Assembly (NCBI GenBank): GCA_000597885.1
Contig: CP004371.1
Coordinates: forward strand, 3,612,501-3,676,500
Reading direction: 5' to 3'
Source of the DNA: Flammeovirgaceae bacterium 311
Lineage (GTDB): Bacteria > Bacteroidota > Bacteroidia > Cytophagales > Cyclobacteriaceae
Length of the DNA: 64,000 bases
Shown here: piece by piece, positions 16,131 to 25,365 of the stretch
How the letters are laid out: the number at the start of each line of letters is the position of its first letter
Numbering within the stretch: position 1 is the first letter of the stretch
Notes under the pieces: model-generated
Seen by the model: the letters and a program-made list of their open reading frames with translations, nothing else
Database searches by the model: none
Told to the model about the DNA's origin: nothing
Made by a program: the position numbers and the translations under genes

Positions 16131-17210
16131 ATGTCGAACACATTTGGAAGGTTATTCCGCATTACAACTTTTGGTGAGTCGCACGGCCCTGCCATTGGTG
16201 CTGTTATAGATGGCTGCCCTGCAGGCCTGCTACTTGACGAAGGAGCCCTGCAGCACGAGCTGGACCGCCGCCGGCCCGGCCAGAGCCGCCTTACTACCCA
16301 ACGGCAGGAAGCCGATCAGGTAGAGGTACTCTCAGGCGTTTTTGAAGGTAAAACCACAGGTCAGCCCATTGGCCTGCTTATTCGTAACCAGGACCAGCGC
16401 AGCAAAGACTACAGCCATATTGCCGGGAGCTTCAGGCCCTCGCATGCCGATTATACCTACCAGACCAAATGGGGGCACCGCGATTACCGTGGCGGCGGCC
16501 GCAGCAGCGCCCGCGAAACCGCTGCCCGTGTAGCAGCCGGTGCCGTAGCCAAGCAGCTACTCCAGCAGTGGGGCATTACTGTACAGGCCTGGGTAAGTGC
16601 TGTAGGCGAACTGGAGCTCCAGAAATCTTACCAGGAGCTGGACCTTAGCCTTACTGATACCAACCCGGTGCGCTGCCCCGATCCGGAAATGGCAGAACGT
16701 ATGGCCGATTACATTGATGGCGTTCGCAAAGACCGCGATACCGTAGGTGGCATTGTAAGTGCCGTTATACAAGGTGCACCCGCTGGCCTGGGCGAACCGG
16801 TATTTGGCAAGCTGCATGCCGAACTGGGCGCAGCCATGCTGGGTATAAATGCAGCCAAAGGCTTTGAATATGGCAGCGGCTTTGCCGGCATTACACTGCG
16901 TGGCAGCCAGCATAATGATCAGTTCTATACTGATGAGCAGGGCCAGATCCATACACGCACCAACCAGAGTGGCGGCGTACAGGGTGGCATCAGCAATGGT
17001 GAATCCATTTATTTCAGGGTAGCTTTCAAACCCGTAGCTACTATCATGCAGGACCAGGAGAGTGTTAACCAGCAGGGAGAAACTGTAACCGTAAGCGGCA
17101 AAGGCCGCCACGATCCCTGTGTAGTACCCCGCGCTGTTCCCATTGTAGAAGCAATGGCTGCGCTGGTAATGGCAGATGCTTATTTATTAAGCCGGGCCAA
17201 TAAAATATAG
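16131..17210 (+). CDS. aroC: Chorismate synthase
   Basis: A 359-residue FMN-dependent enzyme making chorismate from 5-enolpyruvylshikimate-3-phosphate, the last step of the shikimate pathway. The signature [20 protein letters not shown] opens the protein, RPSHADYTY and [20 protein letters not shown] (about 121-140) are the second family signature, and [21 protein letters not shown] closes it. Length is normal for the family. The start lies 2 bp after batD, an unusual partner for this gene, suggesting translational coupling. Confidence 0.97.
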   Translation: MSNTFGRLFRITTFGESHGPAIGAVIDGCPAGLLLDEGALQHELDRRRPGQSRLTTQRQEADQVEVLSGVFEGKTTGQPIGLLIRNQDQRSKDYSHIAGSFRPSHADYTYQTKWGHRDYRGGGRSSARETAARVAAGAVAKQLLQQWGITVQAWVSAVGELELQKSYQELDLSLTDTNPVRCPDPEMAERMADYIDGVRKDRDTVGGIVSAVIQGAPAGLGEPVFGKLHAELGAAMLGINAAKGFEYGSGFAGITLRGSQHNDQFYTDEQGQIHTRTNQSGGVQGGISNGESIYFRVAFKPVATIMQDQESVNQQGETVTVSGKGRHDPCVVPRAVPIVEAMAALVMADAYLLSRANKI

Positions 17211-17257
17211 GTTCAGGCTTATTCTCCTTCTTCCATCATTTTTTTAAGCACCAGGCT

Positions 17258-18061
17258 ATGAGAAAGCTTTTGCCAGTACTGCTGCTGTTTAGCATGCCTC
17301 TTTGGGGGCAGGAGTCACTTCAGTCACTTATAAATGCCGAAAAGGCTTTTGCCAGCCATGCCGATAGTTTGGGCATAAAAGCTGCATTTGTAACCTACCT
17401 GGGCGATAGTGGCATGATCTTTACACCCAGACCAACCTTGGGAAAAGCGCATTACCAGGCTTTACCGGAACCTAATGGCAAGCTGTACTGGCACCCCACT
17501 TATGCCGTTGTTTCCGCCGGTGGCGACATAGGATTTACCACCGGCCCCTTTGTGTTTAAGCCCGATGAGGCCGACAGCAGCAGCTGGCGGTGGGGACATT
17601 TTACATCGGTATGGCAAAAGCAGGCCGATGGTAGCTGGAAGAACATAGCCGACTTCGGCTCTCCCCATGCAGCTCCCTCTGCAAAAACGCCCATTGCCTA
17701 CCCTGCCAGTTATGCGCTGGCACCTTCTAAGAAAAAAGCTGGTAAAGGCAGCAGGGCGAGCCTGCTGGAAACCGATACGTCTCCTGCTGATTATAACACC
17801 TATTTTACCCCGGGCACAGCATTATACAGAGAAGGGCAGTGTCCGCGTTTTGAAAAAGCTCATGAGCAGGCAGTTCAGGAGAATCAGCGCTATACGCTTT
17901 GGCAACCCCTACATGCTGCTATAGGCGAGGCTGGTGACTTTGGCTATACCTACGGCCAATACTGTACTAACAAGGGTACAAAAGGGTATTACCTGCGCAT
18001 CTGGCAGATGCAGCGCCGGGGCTGGACGGTTTTACTGGAATCTCTGAACCAGGAAAAGTAG
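17258..18061 (+). CDS. Secreted protein with two NTF2-like (DUF4440-type) halves
   Basis: A 267-residue exported protein with a signal peptide of about 18 residues (LLPVLLLFSMPLWGQ). The mature part appears to be two NTF2/SnoaL-like domains in tandem: SLINAEKAFASHADSLG and GDIGFTTGPFVF in the first, YFTPGTALYREGQ and GDFGYTYGQYCT in the second. Each ends with a Trp-rich strand (HFTSVWQKQADGSWKNIADFG; LRIWQMQRRGWTVLLESLN). The function is unknown; members of the fold bind small ligands or act as isomerases. It lies 47 bp after aroC and is followed by a terminator. Confidence 0.7.
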   Translation: MRKLLPVLLLFSMPLWGQESLQSLINAEKAFASHADSLGIKAAFVTYLGDSGMIFTPRPTLGKAHYQALPEPNGKLYWHPTYAVVSAGGDIGFTTGPFVFKPDEADSSSWRWGHFTSVWQKQADGSWKNIADFGSPHAAPSAKTPIAYPASYALAPSKKKAGKGSRASLLETDTSPADYNTYFTPGTALYREGQCPRFEKAHEQAVQENQRYTLWQPLHAAIGEAGDFGYTYGQYCTNKGTKGYYLRIWQMQRRGWTVLLESLNQEK

Positions 18062-18077
18062 GAGTACCGGACATAAC

Positions 18078-18108
18078 AGCCGCAACAGAAGGGTTGTGGC
18101 TTTTTTTC
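18078..18108 (+). terminator. Rho-independent terminator
   Basis: AGCCGCAAC (18078-18086) pairs with GTTGTGGCT (18093-18101; one G-U pair) around AGAAGG, followed by seven Ts. It closes the batD-aroC-NTF2 gene group, just before the symporter gene. Confidence 0.8.
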
Positions 18109-18136
18109 TTATATTCGCTGCAAAGCATAATTATCA

Positions 18137-19462
18137 ATGAAGAGGATTCCGCTGCACATTCAGATTGTTTTAGGCCTTGTGCTGGGTTTGGTGTTTGGTT
18201 GGCTTAGCATACAATTTGGCTGGCCCACTTCTTTTACTGTTAACTGGATAAAGCCCATTGGTACTATCTTCATTAATGCACTGAAGATGATTGCCGTACC
18301 CCTGGTACTGGCCTCGCTGATTGTTGGGGTCGCCAATCTGGGCGATATTTCAAAGCTTTCCCGCATTGGCGGAAAAACCATTCTTATCTACCTCTGCACC
18401 ACTGTAATAGCTGTTACGCTTGGTCTGCTCATTGCTAATATATTTGAACCGGGTAAAGTGCTTCCTACAGCAACCCGCGATGAGCTGATGACGCTTTACC
18501 AATCTGATGCCGGAAGCAAGGGCGAAACGGCAGAGCAGCTCCGCAACCAGAGCCCGCTGCAGCCGGTGGTAGATATTGTGCCTGATAACATCTTTTCTGC
18601 AACGGCAGATAACAGCCGCATGCTGCAGGTTGTATTTTTTGCGCTTATCCTGGGCATAGCCCTCCTGAAAATCCCAAAAGAAAAGGGAGAGCCGGTGGTG
18701 CGTTTTTTTGATGGACTCAATGACATTATTATCAAAATTGTTGAGTTCATCATGCTGCTTGCTCCCTATGGTGTGTTTGCCCTGATGGCTTCGCTGATGG
18801 TAGAGCTGGCGGGCGATAATCCGGAACGAGCTTACCAGCTGCTAAAAGCACTAGGTGCCTATACAGCCTGTGTAATGGGAGGCCTGGCCCTGATGATACT
18901 TGTGGTTTACCCTGCTCTGTTCAAACTGTTTACCCGCATGAAATACGCAAGGTTTTTTCAGGGTATCCGGCCCGCCCAGCTACTGGCTTTTACTACCTCC
19001 AGCAGTTCGGCTACCCTACCGGTTACCATGCGCCAGGTAGAGGAAGAGTTAGGGGTAAGCGAAGAGATCAGTTCTTTTGTACTGCCGCTGGGTGCTACCA
19101 TTAACATGGATGGCACCAGTCTGTACCAGAGCGTTGCGGCTGTGTTTATTGCTCAGGCACTGGGGCTGGGCTTAACTATTTCTGATCAGCTTATGATTGT
19201 GCTTACTGCCACACTGGCCTCTATTGGCTCTGCCGGTGTGCCCGGAGCCGGGCTCGTAATGCTTATCATTGTACTGGAGTCTATTGGCGTACCTGCCGCG
19301 GGCATTGCCCTTATCATTGCTCCCGATCGTATACTCGACATGTGCCGCACTATTGTAAATGTTACCGGCGATGCCTCTGTGGCCATGGTAGTAGCCAGCA
19401 CTGAAGGAGAAACCCCTGGTGCACCGAGGCCTAAAGCGCCTGGCGAGCAAGTAGTGATATAG
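18137..19462 (+). CDS. Dicarboxylate/amino acid:cation symporter (DAACS family)
   Basis: A 441-residue inner-membrane transporter of the glutamate/dicarboxylate:Na+ or H+ symporter family. It opens with a first helix ending LGLVFGWLSIQFG and contains the two re-entrant loop signatures: the serine-rich TTSSSSATLPVTM (about 290-302) and the NMDGTSLYQSVAAVFIAQ block (about 322-339), where the NMDGT motif binds cation. The C-terminal helix carries PDRILDMCRTIVNVTGD, with the Asp and Asn residues that contact substrate. The substrate is not certain: glutamate, aspartate, succinate or fumarate are all possible. It is preceded by a terminator and probably monocistronic. Confidence 0.93.
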   Translation: MKRIPLHIQIVLGLVLGLVFGWLSIQFGWPTSFTVNWIKPIGTIFINALKMIAVPLVLASLIVGVANLGDISKLSRIGGKTILIYLCTTVIAVTLGLLIANIFEPGKVLPTATRDELMTLYQSDAGSKGETAEQLRNQSPLQPVVDIVPDNIFSATADNSRMLQVVFFALILGIALLKIPKEKGEPVVRFFDGLNDIIIKIVEFIMLLAPYGVFALMASLMVELAGDNPERAYQLLKALGAYTACVMGGLALMILVVYPALFKLFTRMKYARFFQGIRPAQLLAFTTSSSSATLPVTMRQVEEELGVSEEISSFVLPLGATINMDGTSLYQSVAAVFIAQALGLGLTISDQLMIVLTATLASIGSAGVPGAGLVMLIIVLESIGVPAAGIALIIAPDRILDMCRTIVNVTGDASVAMVVASTEGETPGAPRPKAPGEQVVI

Positions 19463-19797
19463 ACACACTGTTTAACATTTTAGGATTGTACCATGCCTCG
19501 GCATATTTAAAACTTTTGATTTTTCCAGAAGCCTTGCTGCTCCAGGCAGGAGCCGGCACAGCGCCCTTGCCTGTAAAGCCAAAAGGGCTGCCCAAACCTG
19601 GCAGCTGTGGTTGTTAATGCAACTTAGAGCAACAGAGAAATGCTCCACTTTATACATTTTTGATGCTACAAGCAGAGGCAGGCTTCTTCTTACCTGCTGT
19701 CATAAGCATTAAATTTTTGCTTTTACCTGCACCTGGCATCCTGTTTTTAAACATATAATGTCTTTTTTTATTTTGTTATTATAGGATCTCATAAAAC
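19463..19797. other. Intergenic gap before the AI-2E type permease gene
   Basis: No gene or RNA structure is convincing. From 19761 to 19790 the DNA is T-rich (CTTTTTTTATTTTGTTATTATAGG) and contains TTATTTTG, one mismatch from a TAnnTTTG -7 element, 50 bp upstream of the next start. Confidence 0.4.
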
Positions 19798-20895
19798 ATG
19801 AACAGGCGTTACGTACTAGCAAAAAAATTAACGGTCTATCTACTCTTCATTATTATTCTTATTTATGCCTTAATTGAAGCACAACAATTTTTAGCACCGC
19901 TTGCATTAGCCGTACTTTTATCTTACCTGCTGTACCCGGTTGCAAATTTTTTAGAGAAAGGAGGGCTGGCAAGAATCCTTGCCAACCTTATCAGTATCAT
20001 TTTAGCTATTGTACTTCTGGTGGCAGCTATCGACTTTTTTTCAAGACAGTTTTCGGTTTTCGTAGATGATTTTCCCCAAATGCGTGAACAGGCGATTATT
20101 AATCTGCGTGAGGCTCAGGATTGGGTTTCTGATGTTTTCGGTGTGTCAAATAGCGCTATCCGGGATTGGGTTGAAGAAAGAATAGCCAACTTAACCGATT
20201 TAGACAATACCATAAAAACACTTTTCAAAGCCACCACCAGAACACTGGTAATCGTTGGCCTGATGCCGGTCTATATCTTTTTTATGCTTTACTACCGCAC
20301 CAAGTTTTATACATTCATTTTAAGAATGGCTCCAGACAAGGAAGAGTACCGTACAGAAAAAATTCTGAATGAAATGAATAAGGTTATTACCAAGTACATG
20401 ACTGGGGTGTTTACTGTTGTGATTATCCTGGCTGTTGTACATTCAATTGCCTTTACCATTATTGGGTTAAAATACCCTGTTCTTTTAGGTATTACAGCGG
20501 CCCTTTTTAATTTCATTCCTTATTTCGGCACCCTGATCGGGGCAATCATTCCTATTGTTTTTTCCATGGTCGCCATGGATTCCTTAGATTATACCCTCTG
20601 GGTACTCATTTATTTTTTGATTATCCAATTCATTGAAAACAATATTTTAACTCCCAATATAACTGGTGGACATGTTAGCCTGAACCCCCTGTTTACCATA
20701 CTAAGCCTTATTATTGGCAGCATGATCTGGGGCGTAACAGGTATGTTTATTGTGGTGCCCTTTGTAGCCATGTTCAGAATATTTTGCGAACACTTTCCTT
20801 ATTTAAAACCACTGGCTTTTCTGCTCAGCGACAGAGGTACAGAAGAACATGCCCTTTCTATCAAAAAACTAAAAAAGATTTTTAAAAAGGACTAA
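19798..20895 (+). CDS. AI-2E family transporter (PerM/UPF0118 type)
   Basis: A 365-residue polytopic inner-membrane protein of the AI-2 exporter-like superfamily. Hydrophobic segments occur at about 10-27, 32-48, 60-78, 143-165, 202-226, 229-258, 265-288 and 296-330. The conserved signatures are LAPLALAVLLSYLLYPV near 30-46, AALFNFIPYFGTLIGAIIPI near 233-252 and the C-terminal NPLFTILSLIIGSMIWGVTG. Substrates of family members vary (AI-2 export in YdgG/TqsA, Na+(Li+)/H+ exchange in others), so the role here is open. Monocistronic. Confidence 0.88.
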   Translation: MNRRYVLAKKLTVYLLFIIILIYALIEAQQFLAPLALAVLLSYLLYPVANFLEKGGLARILANLISIILAIVLLVAAIDFFSRQFSVFVDDFPQMREQAIINLREAQDWVSDVFGVSNSAIRDWVEERIANLTDLDNTIKTLFKATTRTLVIVGLMPVYIFFMLYYRTKFYTFILRMAPDKEEYRTEKILNEMNKVITKYMTGVFTVVIILAVVHSIAFTIIGLKYPVLLGITAALFNFIPYFGTLIGAIIPIVFSMVAMDSLDYTLWVLIYFLIIQFIENNILTPNITGGHVSLNPLFTILSLIIGSMIWGVTGMFIVVPFVAMFRIFCEHFPYLKPLAFLLSDRGTEEHALSIKKLKKIFKKD

Positions 20896-20949
20896 GCCAG
20901 CAGTCCTGCTTTTTAAAAGACTGGAGGTTTTACTTTTTATGCTTTACGT

Positions 20950-21129
20950 TTGCTTCTGAGCTTGGAAGAGGTTTGTTTGGGCGCAGTACTCTGCGGCTGG
21001 GTATATGGTAATAAGGTAGAGAATGTATCTGCAGCTGCAGCTATTGGAGCCGGCGCAATGCTGGCTGCGGGTGTCTGGCTGTACCTGCACTGGCTGCAGG
21101 GCAAACACTGTGTACAGTCTGTACAATAA
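20950..21129 (+). CDS. Possible small membrane protein with TTG start
   Basis: An open frame of 59 residues from TTG 20950: LLSLEEVCLGAVLCGWVYG, then a hydrophobic AAAAIGAGAMLAAGVWLYLHWL segment and a Cys-containing tail. It reads like one or two membrane segments. GGAGG at 20923-20927 is too far from the TTG for a normal ribosome site, and an ATG at 20939 is out of frame, so the start is uncertain. A strong hairpin directly after the stop (21133-21157) supports a real gene end. Confidence 0.3.
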   Translation: MLLSLEEVCLGAVLCGWVYGNKVENVSAAAAIGAGAMLAAGVWLYLHWLQGKHCVQSVQ

Positions 21130-21132
21130 ATA

Positions 21133-21157
21133 AGCCTGCACCTTAGGGGTGCAGGCT
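21133..21157. terminator. Hairpin between convergent genes
   Basis: AGCCTGCACC (21133-21142) pairs with GGTGCAGGCT (21148-21157), loop TTAGG. There is a weak T tract on the minus-strand side (TTATTTATTG), so it may serve the beta-barrel gene at 21184 as well as the small plus-strand frame. Confidence 0.65.
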
Positions 21158-21183
21158 CTGTATACTTAAATTCTCGCTATAAA

Positions 21184-21816
21184 TTATCTTACTGATGGGA
21201 AAAGGAAGATAACCGAAGTGCTGATCAGCTGATGTTTGAAATCATAATCACCGGTCAAATCTCTGTAAAAGGTATTTGTAAAACCGCGGCTGTAACGCAG
21301 ATCGAGCAGAAAGCTTCCGGCTCCTGTATCCAATTTCACACCACCGCCTATTGCACCACCAATTTCCCAGCGTTTTTCTTCATCAATTTCACTGAAGTTT
21401 ATATCCTCGGTATCAGTTCTTCCGCCAAGCCAGTAGCTAAGTGTTGGACCTGCATTTATATAACCTCCGAGTACATCTCCAAACGAAAGGCGGAAGAGCA
21501 CGGGAATCTCCAGATAGTTATAGCGGTTTTCGCTATCGAATGTCTCTCCATTGGCATCAAGGAGATTTTCTGTTCTGTTACCACGCTGGCTAAAATTTAA
21601 TTCCGGGGCAATGGCAAAAACCTGACCAATATTAAAGCTGGAAGCCACGCCTAATGTAAAACCTGGCCGCCATGGTCTTTCAACCCCGGAAGGCATGTCT
21701 ACATCATCAGAAATTGTTGCCCAGCTGGCACCAGCACGCAAACCAATTTGTGCCTGAGCAAATACACTTGCAGTTGTTAGCAACATCAAAAAGAGGGTAA
21801 AAAAAATTTTTCTCAT
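21184..21816 (-). CDS. Outer-membrane beta-barrel protein (PorT-like)
   Basis: A 210-residue exported protein with a signal peptide (MRKIFFTLFLMLLTTASVFAQ). The mature protein opens with AQIGLRAGASWATISDD and continues with alternating strands (FTLGVASSFNIG; FAIAPELNFSQRG; YNYLEIPVLFRLSFG; GYINAGPTLSYWLGG), ending in strand STSVIFLFPSVR. This is the outer-membrane beta-barrel family with the EIPVLFR signature. It is a clear paralogue of the next gene (22048), in the same order of motifs. Specific role unknown. Confidence 0.85.
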   Translation of the reverse strand: MRKIFFTLFLMLLTTASVFAQAQIGLRAGASWATISDDVDMPSGVERPWRPGFTLGVASSFNIGQVFAIAPELNFSQRGNRTENLLDANGETFDSENRYNYLEIPVLFRLSFGDVLGGYINAGPTLSYWLGGRTDTEDINFSEIDEEKRWEIGGAIGGGVKLDTGAGSFLLDLRYSRGFTNTFYRDLTGDYDFKHQLISTSVIFLFPSVR

Positions 21817-21993
21817 AACTGTACTTTTTTGTTCTACATTGAATACTCCTAAAAACGTCTCTTTTTGATTAAGGTTTTATTTATTTTTCTCTACAAAATA
21901 AACAAAACCTGCTTCAACTGCAGAGAATGGGTTTTTTTCTGTATTACAATCAGCAGATCATCATATGTAAATAGCACTAATGAGCCATGAGGC

Positions 21994-22026
21994 ACAAAAA
22001 AACCTGCTCCGGAGAGAAGCAGGTTT
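21994..22026 (-). terminator. Rho-independent terminator of the 22048 gene
   Basis: On the minus strand AAACCTGCT pairs with AGCAGGTTT (plus positions 22018-22026 and 22000-22008), followed by a run of seven Ts. It separates the two beta-barrel genes, so they are transcribed separately. Confidence 0.8.
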
Positions 22027-22047
22027 AAACACAGAATATGATTATTC

Positions 22048-22746
22048 CTATTCCCTGTGAGGTGTTAAAAATATCAGCGAAAGGCTCACATACTGGGTTC
22101 TGTACTTTTCAGGATCTTCACCCAAAGACACATAAGCAGGAAGTGTAAAGCCTTCTTTCTGAATATTGGTAAAGCCTGTATGGTAGCGCACGTCTACTAA
22201 AAAGCTGCCAACACCGGTATTAAAGTGTATACCTCCCCCTGCAGCACCGCCTACCTCAAAAAGGTTGTACCTGGTATCTTCTGTATCAATCTTTTCCTCG
22301 CTGGTAACTCCCCCTCTTTCAATTATCTCCTTACCACCTACCATATAACTAACGGTAGGGCCCAGGTTAACATATCCTCTTACCAGCTGGCGACCAAAGG
22401 TTGCCCGGAACAGCAGGGGCACTTCGGCAAAATCGTAGTTATAAGTGTAGGTATAATCACCTAATATATCACTCCCTGTAGCTCTAAAGCCACGCTGGCT
22501 GTAGTTAATTTCAGGAGCAAAGGCAAAAAAATCACTCATCCAGAAGCTGGTAGCCAGCCCAAAAGTAAGCCTGGGCCTCCAGGGCTCTTCATCGATGCCC
22601 TCCAGCTGGTCAATGCCATCCTGAATAGTGGCAAAGTTAGCACCTGCCTTCAACCCAATTTGTGACTGTTGCTCATGCCGTAACTGGGCAAAAACCGTAA
22701 CCGACGCAAGCAGCATCAACATGAGTGTACACCATCCTTTTTTCAT
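22048..22746 (-). CDS. Outer-membrane beta-barrel protein, paralogue of the 21184 gene
   Basis: A 232-residue exported beta-barrel with signal peptide MKKGWCTLMLMLLASVTVFAQ. It matches its neighbour motif for motif: SQIGLKAGANFATIQDG, PWRPRLTFGLATSFWM, FAFAPEINYSQRGF, YDFAEVPLLFRATFG, GYVNLGPTVSYMVGG, FLVDVRYHTGFTNI and the final strand VSLSLIFLTP. Tandem duplication is the simplest explanation. The terminator between them indicates separate expression. Role unknown. Confidence 0.85.
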   Translation of the reverse strand: MKKGWCTLMLMLLASVTVFAQLRHEQQSQIGLKAGANFATIQDGIDQLEGIDEEPWRPRLTFGLATSFWMSDFFAFAPEINYSQRGFRATGSDILGDYTYTYNYDFAEVPLLFRATFGRQLVRGYVNLGPTVSYMVGGKEIIERGGVTSEEKIDTEDTRYNLFEVGGAAGGGIHFNTGVGSFLVDVRYHTGFTNIQKEGFTLPAYVSLGEDPEKYRTQYVSLSLIFLTPHRE

Positions 22747-23040
22747 ATAAAACTTGTTCAGTTGTTCAGGTAAAGTTTTGAAAATAAGTATTTATCTATC
22801 TAATAATCTCTTTAGCAGAATAACCTCTTTTTTAAAGCCTGGTTTTTAATTTTTAAATCTATTGGCCTCACTTATATAACCAGTACTTAATAAAACCAGC
22901 ATCTCAGAGTACTTCATCACTTCTCCCGAAAGTATGAATACCCTAAGGGATCGGCTTTCCAGGCAGATGCTTTCATGAGAAAGAAGAGACAACCCAACAG
23001 CTTCTGTACGTATACTAAGGTAAAACTAGATTCTTGAGAT

Positions 23041-23334
23041 ATGGAAAACAACACAAATAATCCTAAAAAAGGCACGGAGCATAAAGGTACAGTAGAAAAA
23101 GTAGCTGAAGGCCGCAGGGCAAGTCTAGCAGACGAACCATTAACGCCGCAAAAAAAAATGCAGGCAGAAGAGGCCCGTATGAAAAATAAAACAGAAAAAT
23201 CTGAAGAACGCAGCGAATCGGATCACCAAAAGGCCAATTTAGGTAGTGCGGTGCTAACACCTCAGAAAAAAATGGAGAATGCCCGGCAGGAAGCCCAGTC
23301 AGGCAAAGGCACCTCTACCATTACCCACGGCTAA
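23041..23334 (+). CDS. Small hydrophilic, probably disordered protein
   Basis: A 97-residue, highly charged protein (rich in Lys, Glu, Asn, Ser, Thr) with no hydrophobic core and no signal peptide. The phrase LTPQKKM occurs twice, at about residues 38-44 and 76-82, each preceded by a short acidic or small-residue stretch and followed by Glu-rich helix-forming sequence. The composition resembles LEA-like or other stress-protective disordered proteins, but I do not recognise the family. A similar small hydrophilic protein is encoded at 52022. Confidence 0.6.
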   Translation: MENNTNNPKKGTEHKGTVEKVAEGRRASLADEPLTPQKKMQAEEARMKNKTEKSEERSESDHQKANLGSAVLTPQKKMENARQEAQSGKGTSTITHG

Positions 23335-23503
23335 AGTATGCAGCTGATTTAGTATAGCTTCTGCGTATTTTTCAAAAAGTCTGCAGCTGTATTAACAGCG
23401 CCAAAAGCTTATTTCATAATCTGATAAAAAGGGCCGGAACTACGGGTATTGAAACATTTCAATACAACAAAACGATATACTATTCTGAAAAACACGATTT
23501 TTT

Positions 23504-23710
23504 ATGGATTTAAAGCAAGTTTTTGGCACCATCCTTACCGTTTTGGGCATCATTATACTGATCGTTGCTGTGATAGGCATCATCAGTAATGGTACTACCA
23601 TAATGGGACTTACTATGGGTGTATGGCAAGCTACTATTGTATCAGTATTGGGCTTAATATTCTTTTTAACTGGCATCAGCCTAATTAAGAATACCAGCAG
23701 CCCCAGATAA
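23504..23710 (+). CDS. Small two-helix membrane protein
   Basis: A 68-residue integral membrane protein. Two hydrophobic helices (FGTILTVLGIIILIVAVIGII, about 7-27, and TIVSVLGLIFFLTGISLI, about 43-60) flank a short loop with repeated Gly/Thr. The family is not recognised, although small proteins of this design are common in Bacteroidota; compare the 69-residue membrane protein at 31459, which has the same opening style. A strong terminator follows. Confidence 0.6.
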   Translation: MDLKQVFGTILTVLGIIILIVAVIGIISNGTTIMGLTMGVWQATIVSVLGLIFFLTGISLIKNTSSPR

Positions 23711-23738
23711 AAATATTTTCAATACAGCTCTTATATTG

Positions 23739-23762
23739 AAACCCGGTTCAGCCGGGTTTTTC
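23739..23762 (+). terminator. Rho-independent terminator
   Basis: AAACCCGG (23739-23746) pairs with CCGGGTTT (23752-23759) around TTCAG, followed by TTC. It follows the small membrane protein gene by about 30 bp. Confidence 0.8.
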
Positions 23763-24024
23763 TTGTTATATACCTGCTGTTGTGACTTTCCACATTTCTC
23801 CTGAATGCTAGTTGCCCGCACCTGAAAGGCAACAAACACTACCACACAGCCAATCCTTTGAAGTACCATCAACCCACCTTCCCTCTTTCCCCATATACGC
23901 CCTTCTTTTCACTGGTATTCATGATCAGCATTTTACAGCTATACAGGAAGAATGCCTTAGCGGGCATATTCTGCAATAAATTTTAACAAAAAGCCAACGA
24001 TTCTTCTGATGCAATGTTAAGAAA

Positions 24025-24045
24025 ATGTTAACTTGGTGTTAACAT
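24025..24045. promoter_or_regulatory. Perfect inverted repeat, operator candidate
   Basis: ATGTTAAC-TTGGT-GTTAACAT forms a perfect 8-bp dyad with a 5-base centre, 30 bp before the start at 24075. A third ATGTTAA half-site lies just upstream (24014-24020). This looks like a dimer-binding operator, though no regulator is known from this window. Confidence 0.45.
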
Positions 24046-24074
24046 ACTGTAAATAGCAATGAAAAGGAGGGCGT

Positions 24075-24860
24075 ATGGCACGTTTTATAATAATGTTTAC
24101 TTTGCTGGTGATAGAGCTTGGGGTTAACACCAACCAGGCATCAGCAGCTAATAAACGTGGAACACCACAACCCCTTCACCAAAACTTCGATTCTTTTGTT
24201 CTCCTTAGCGCCCGCTCTTCTGATCTAAAACTGTTTCTTCCTGCCCTTGCAAATAGTAAACCCGGTAAACTTGTAACATGGGAGAATATGCTTACTGCAT
24301 ACAGTCAGGAATGGCTTACTAAAAAAGGTGCGCTTTCCGACAGACAACTCCTCCATCAGCTGTTTTATGATGTACATCGCCTTTACTTAAAGAAATTCAC
24401 CCAGTATACCGGCCTGCATGCACTTCTGAAATCAGGTGAATACAACTGCCTGAGTGCAACGGCCTTTTATGCACTCCTACTGGAACGACTGGACTACAAG
24501 TATGAGATTATAGAATCTGTAAACCATGTTGTATTACTGGTTAAGCTGCAAGACGGACAATTAATATTATTGGAAAGTACTGATCCTGCCAATGGCTTTT
24601 TAGCAGACAAGCATGCGGTTAAACAACGACTGCAGGCAATCAGAGACAGCGAGCAGGCAGCAGGTTATTATAATTTAAACCTCAGGATCTTCAGGGCCAT
24701 AGACCTTCGGGAATTAGCCGGGCTGCAATATTATAACTATGCCGCCTGGTATTATAATCAGCGCAATATGGCTCTCGCTGCCGATTATCTGCGTAAAGGG
24801 CAGCTCCTGTATCAATCCGAGCGTTTTGAAAAAATAGCTCATTTAATGGCCAATCCTTAA
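24075..24860 (+). CDS. Secreted transglutaminase-like protein
   Basis: A 261-residue protein with a signal peptide up to about residue 24 (FIIMFTLLVIELGVNTNQASA). The segment GEYNCLSATAFYALLLERL (about 119-137), then NHVVLLVKL and LLESTDPANGF, has the order Cys ... His ... Asp expected of the transglutaminase/cysteine-protease fold, as in SirB1-like and related periplasmic proteins. The C-terminal part (about 205-255) is helical, possibly a TPR pair (YNYAAWYYNQRNMALAADYLRKGQLLYQ). Enzymatic activity is an inference from this layout. The dyad at 24025 lies in its upstream region. Confidence 0.65.
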   Translation: MARFIIMFTLLVIELGVNTNQASAANKRGTPQPLHQNFDSFVLLSARSSDLKLFLPALANSKPGKLVTWENMLTAYSQEWLTKKGALSDRQLLHQLFYDVHRLYLKKFTQYTGLHALLKSGEYNCLSATAFYALLLERLDYKYEIIESVNHVVLLVKLQDGQLILLESTDPANGFLADKHAVKQRLQAIRDSEQAAGYYNLNLRIFRAIDLRELAGLQYYNYAAWYYNQRNMALAADYLRKGQLLYQSERFEKIAHLMANP

Positions 24861-25305
24861 GTAATAATGAAACGGGCAGCTGTTCATTTACCCTCACCCT
24901 CCCTTTCCAGACAATTAAATCAGCCAGTTTTTATCATTGTTCATTTCTCCTGATCTTGTAGAACCTTTTTTTCCAGAACCTGAAAATTACCGGAGGCTGT
25001 TGGCTGTACCTACCTGTTCAATCAGTAACGGTGCAGTAATAACTACGCCTTATTAGCTTATCAAGCATCAGCGTACCATTAGCGCCATACCTGGTTTAGA
25101 AACCCATATTCTTACGTATGTATACTAATAGGTAGGCAGGGTTTACAACTGGTCACAGAGCTCTTAGTTGAGCTTATCAGGTCTTATCCCCTGTTTCACT
25201 GATACGGACGGACAGCGTTATTTTTGAAGGCAATACCACCCCGCTTCAAACAGCCTTCGAAGGCAAAGAGGATTCATCAATATTGGAGGTGAATTGCCAG
25301 GATCC
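24861..25305. other. Intergenic gap between convergent genes
   Basis: About 445 bp with no convincing gene. The motif CGTATGTATACTAATAGG at 25114-25132 partly repeats ACGTATACTAAGG at 23008-23021. Otherwise nothing stands out apart from the terminator that follows. Confidence 0.5.
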
Positions 25306-25343
25306 ATAAAAACAAAAGGGCCACTGTAGCAGTGGCCCTTTTG
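25306..25343 (-). terminator. Strong terminator of the 25366 OmpA gene
   Basis: A perfect 14-bp stem (CAAAAGGGCCACTG at 25313-25326 with CAGTGGCCCTTTTG at 25330-25343), loop TAG; on the minus strand it is followed by TTTTTATGG, with GTTTTTA. Confidence 0.9.
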
Positions 25344-25365
25344 AGTAATTCACTTATTAAAATTA

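Noticed and set aside
19472-19657. A 61-codon minus-strand ORF after the symporter gene
   Set aside because: No ribosome site, and the translation looks random; probably a chance frame.
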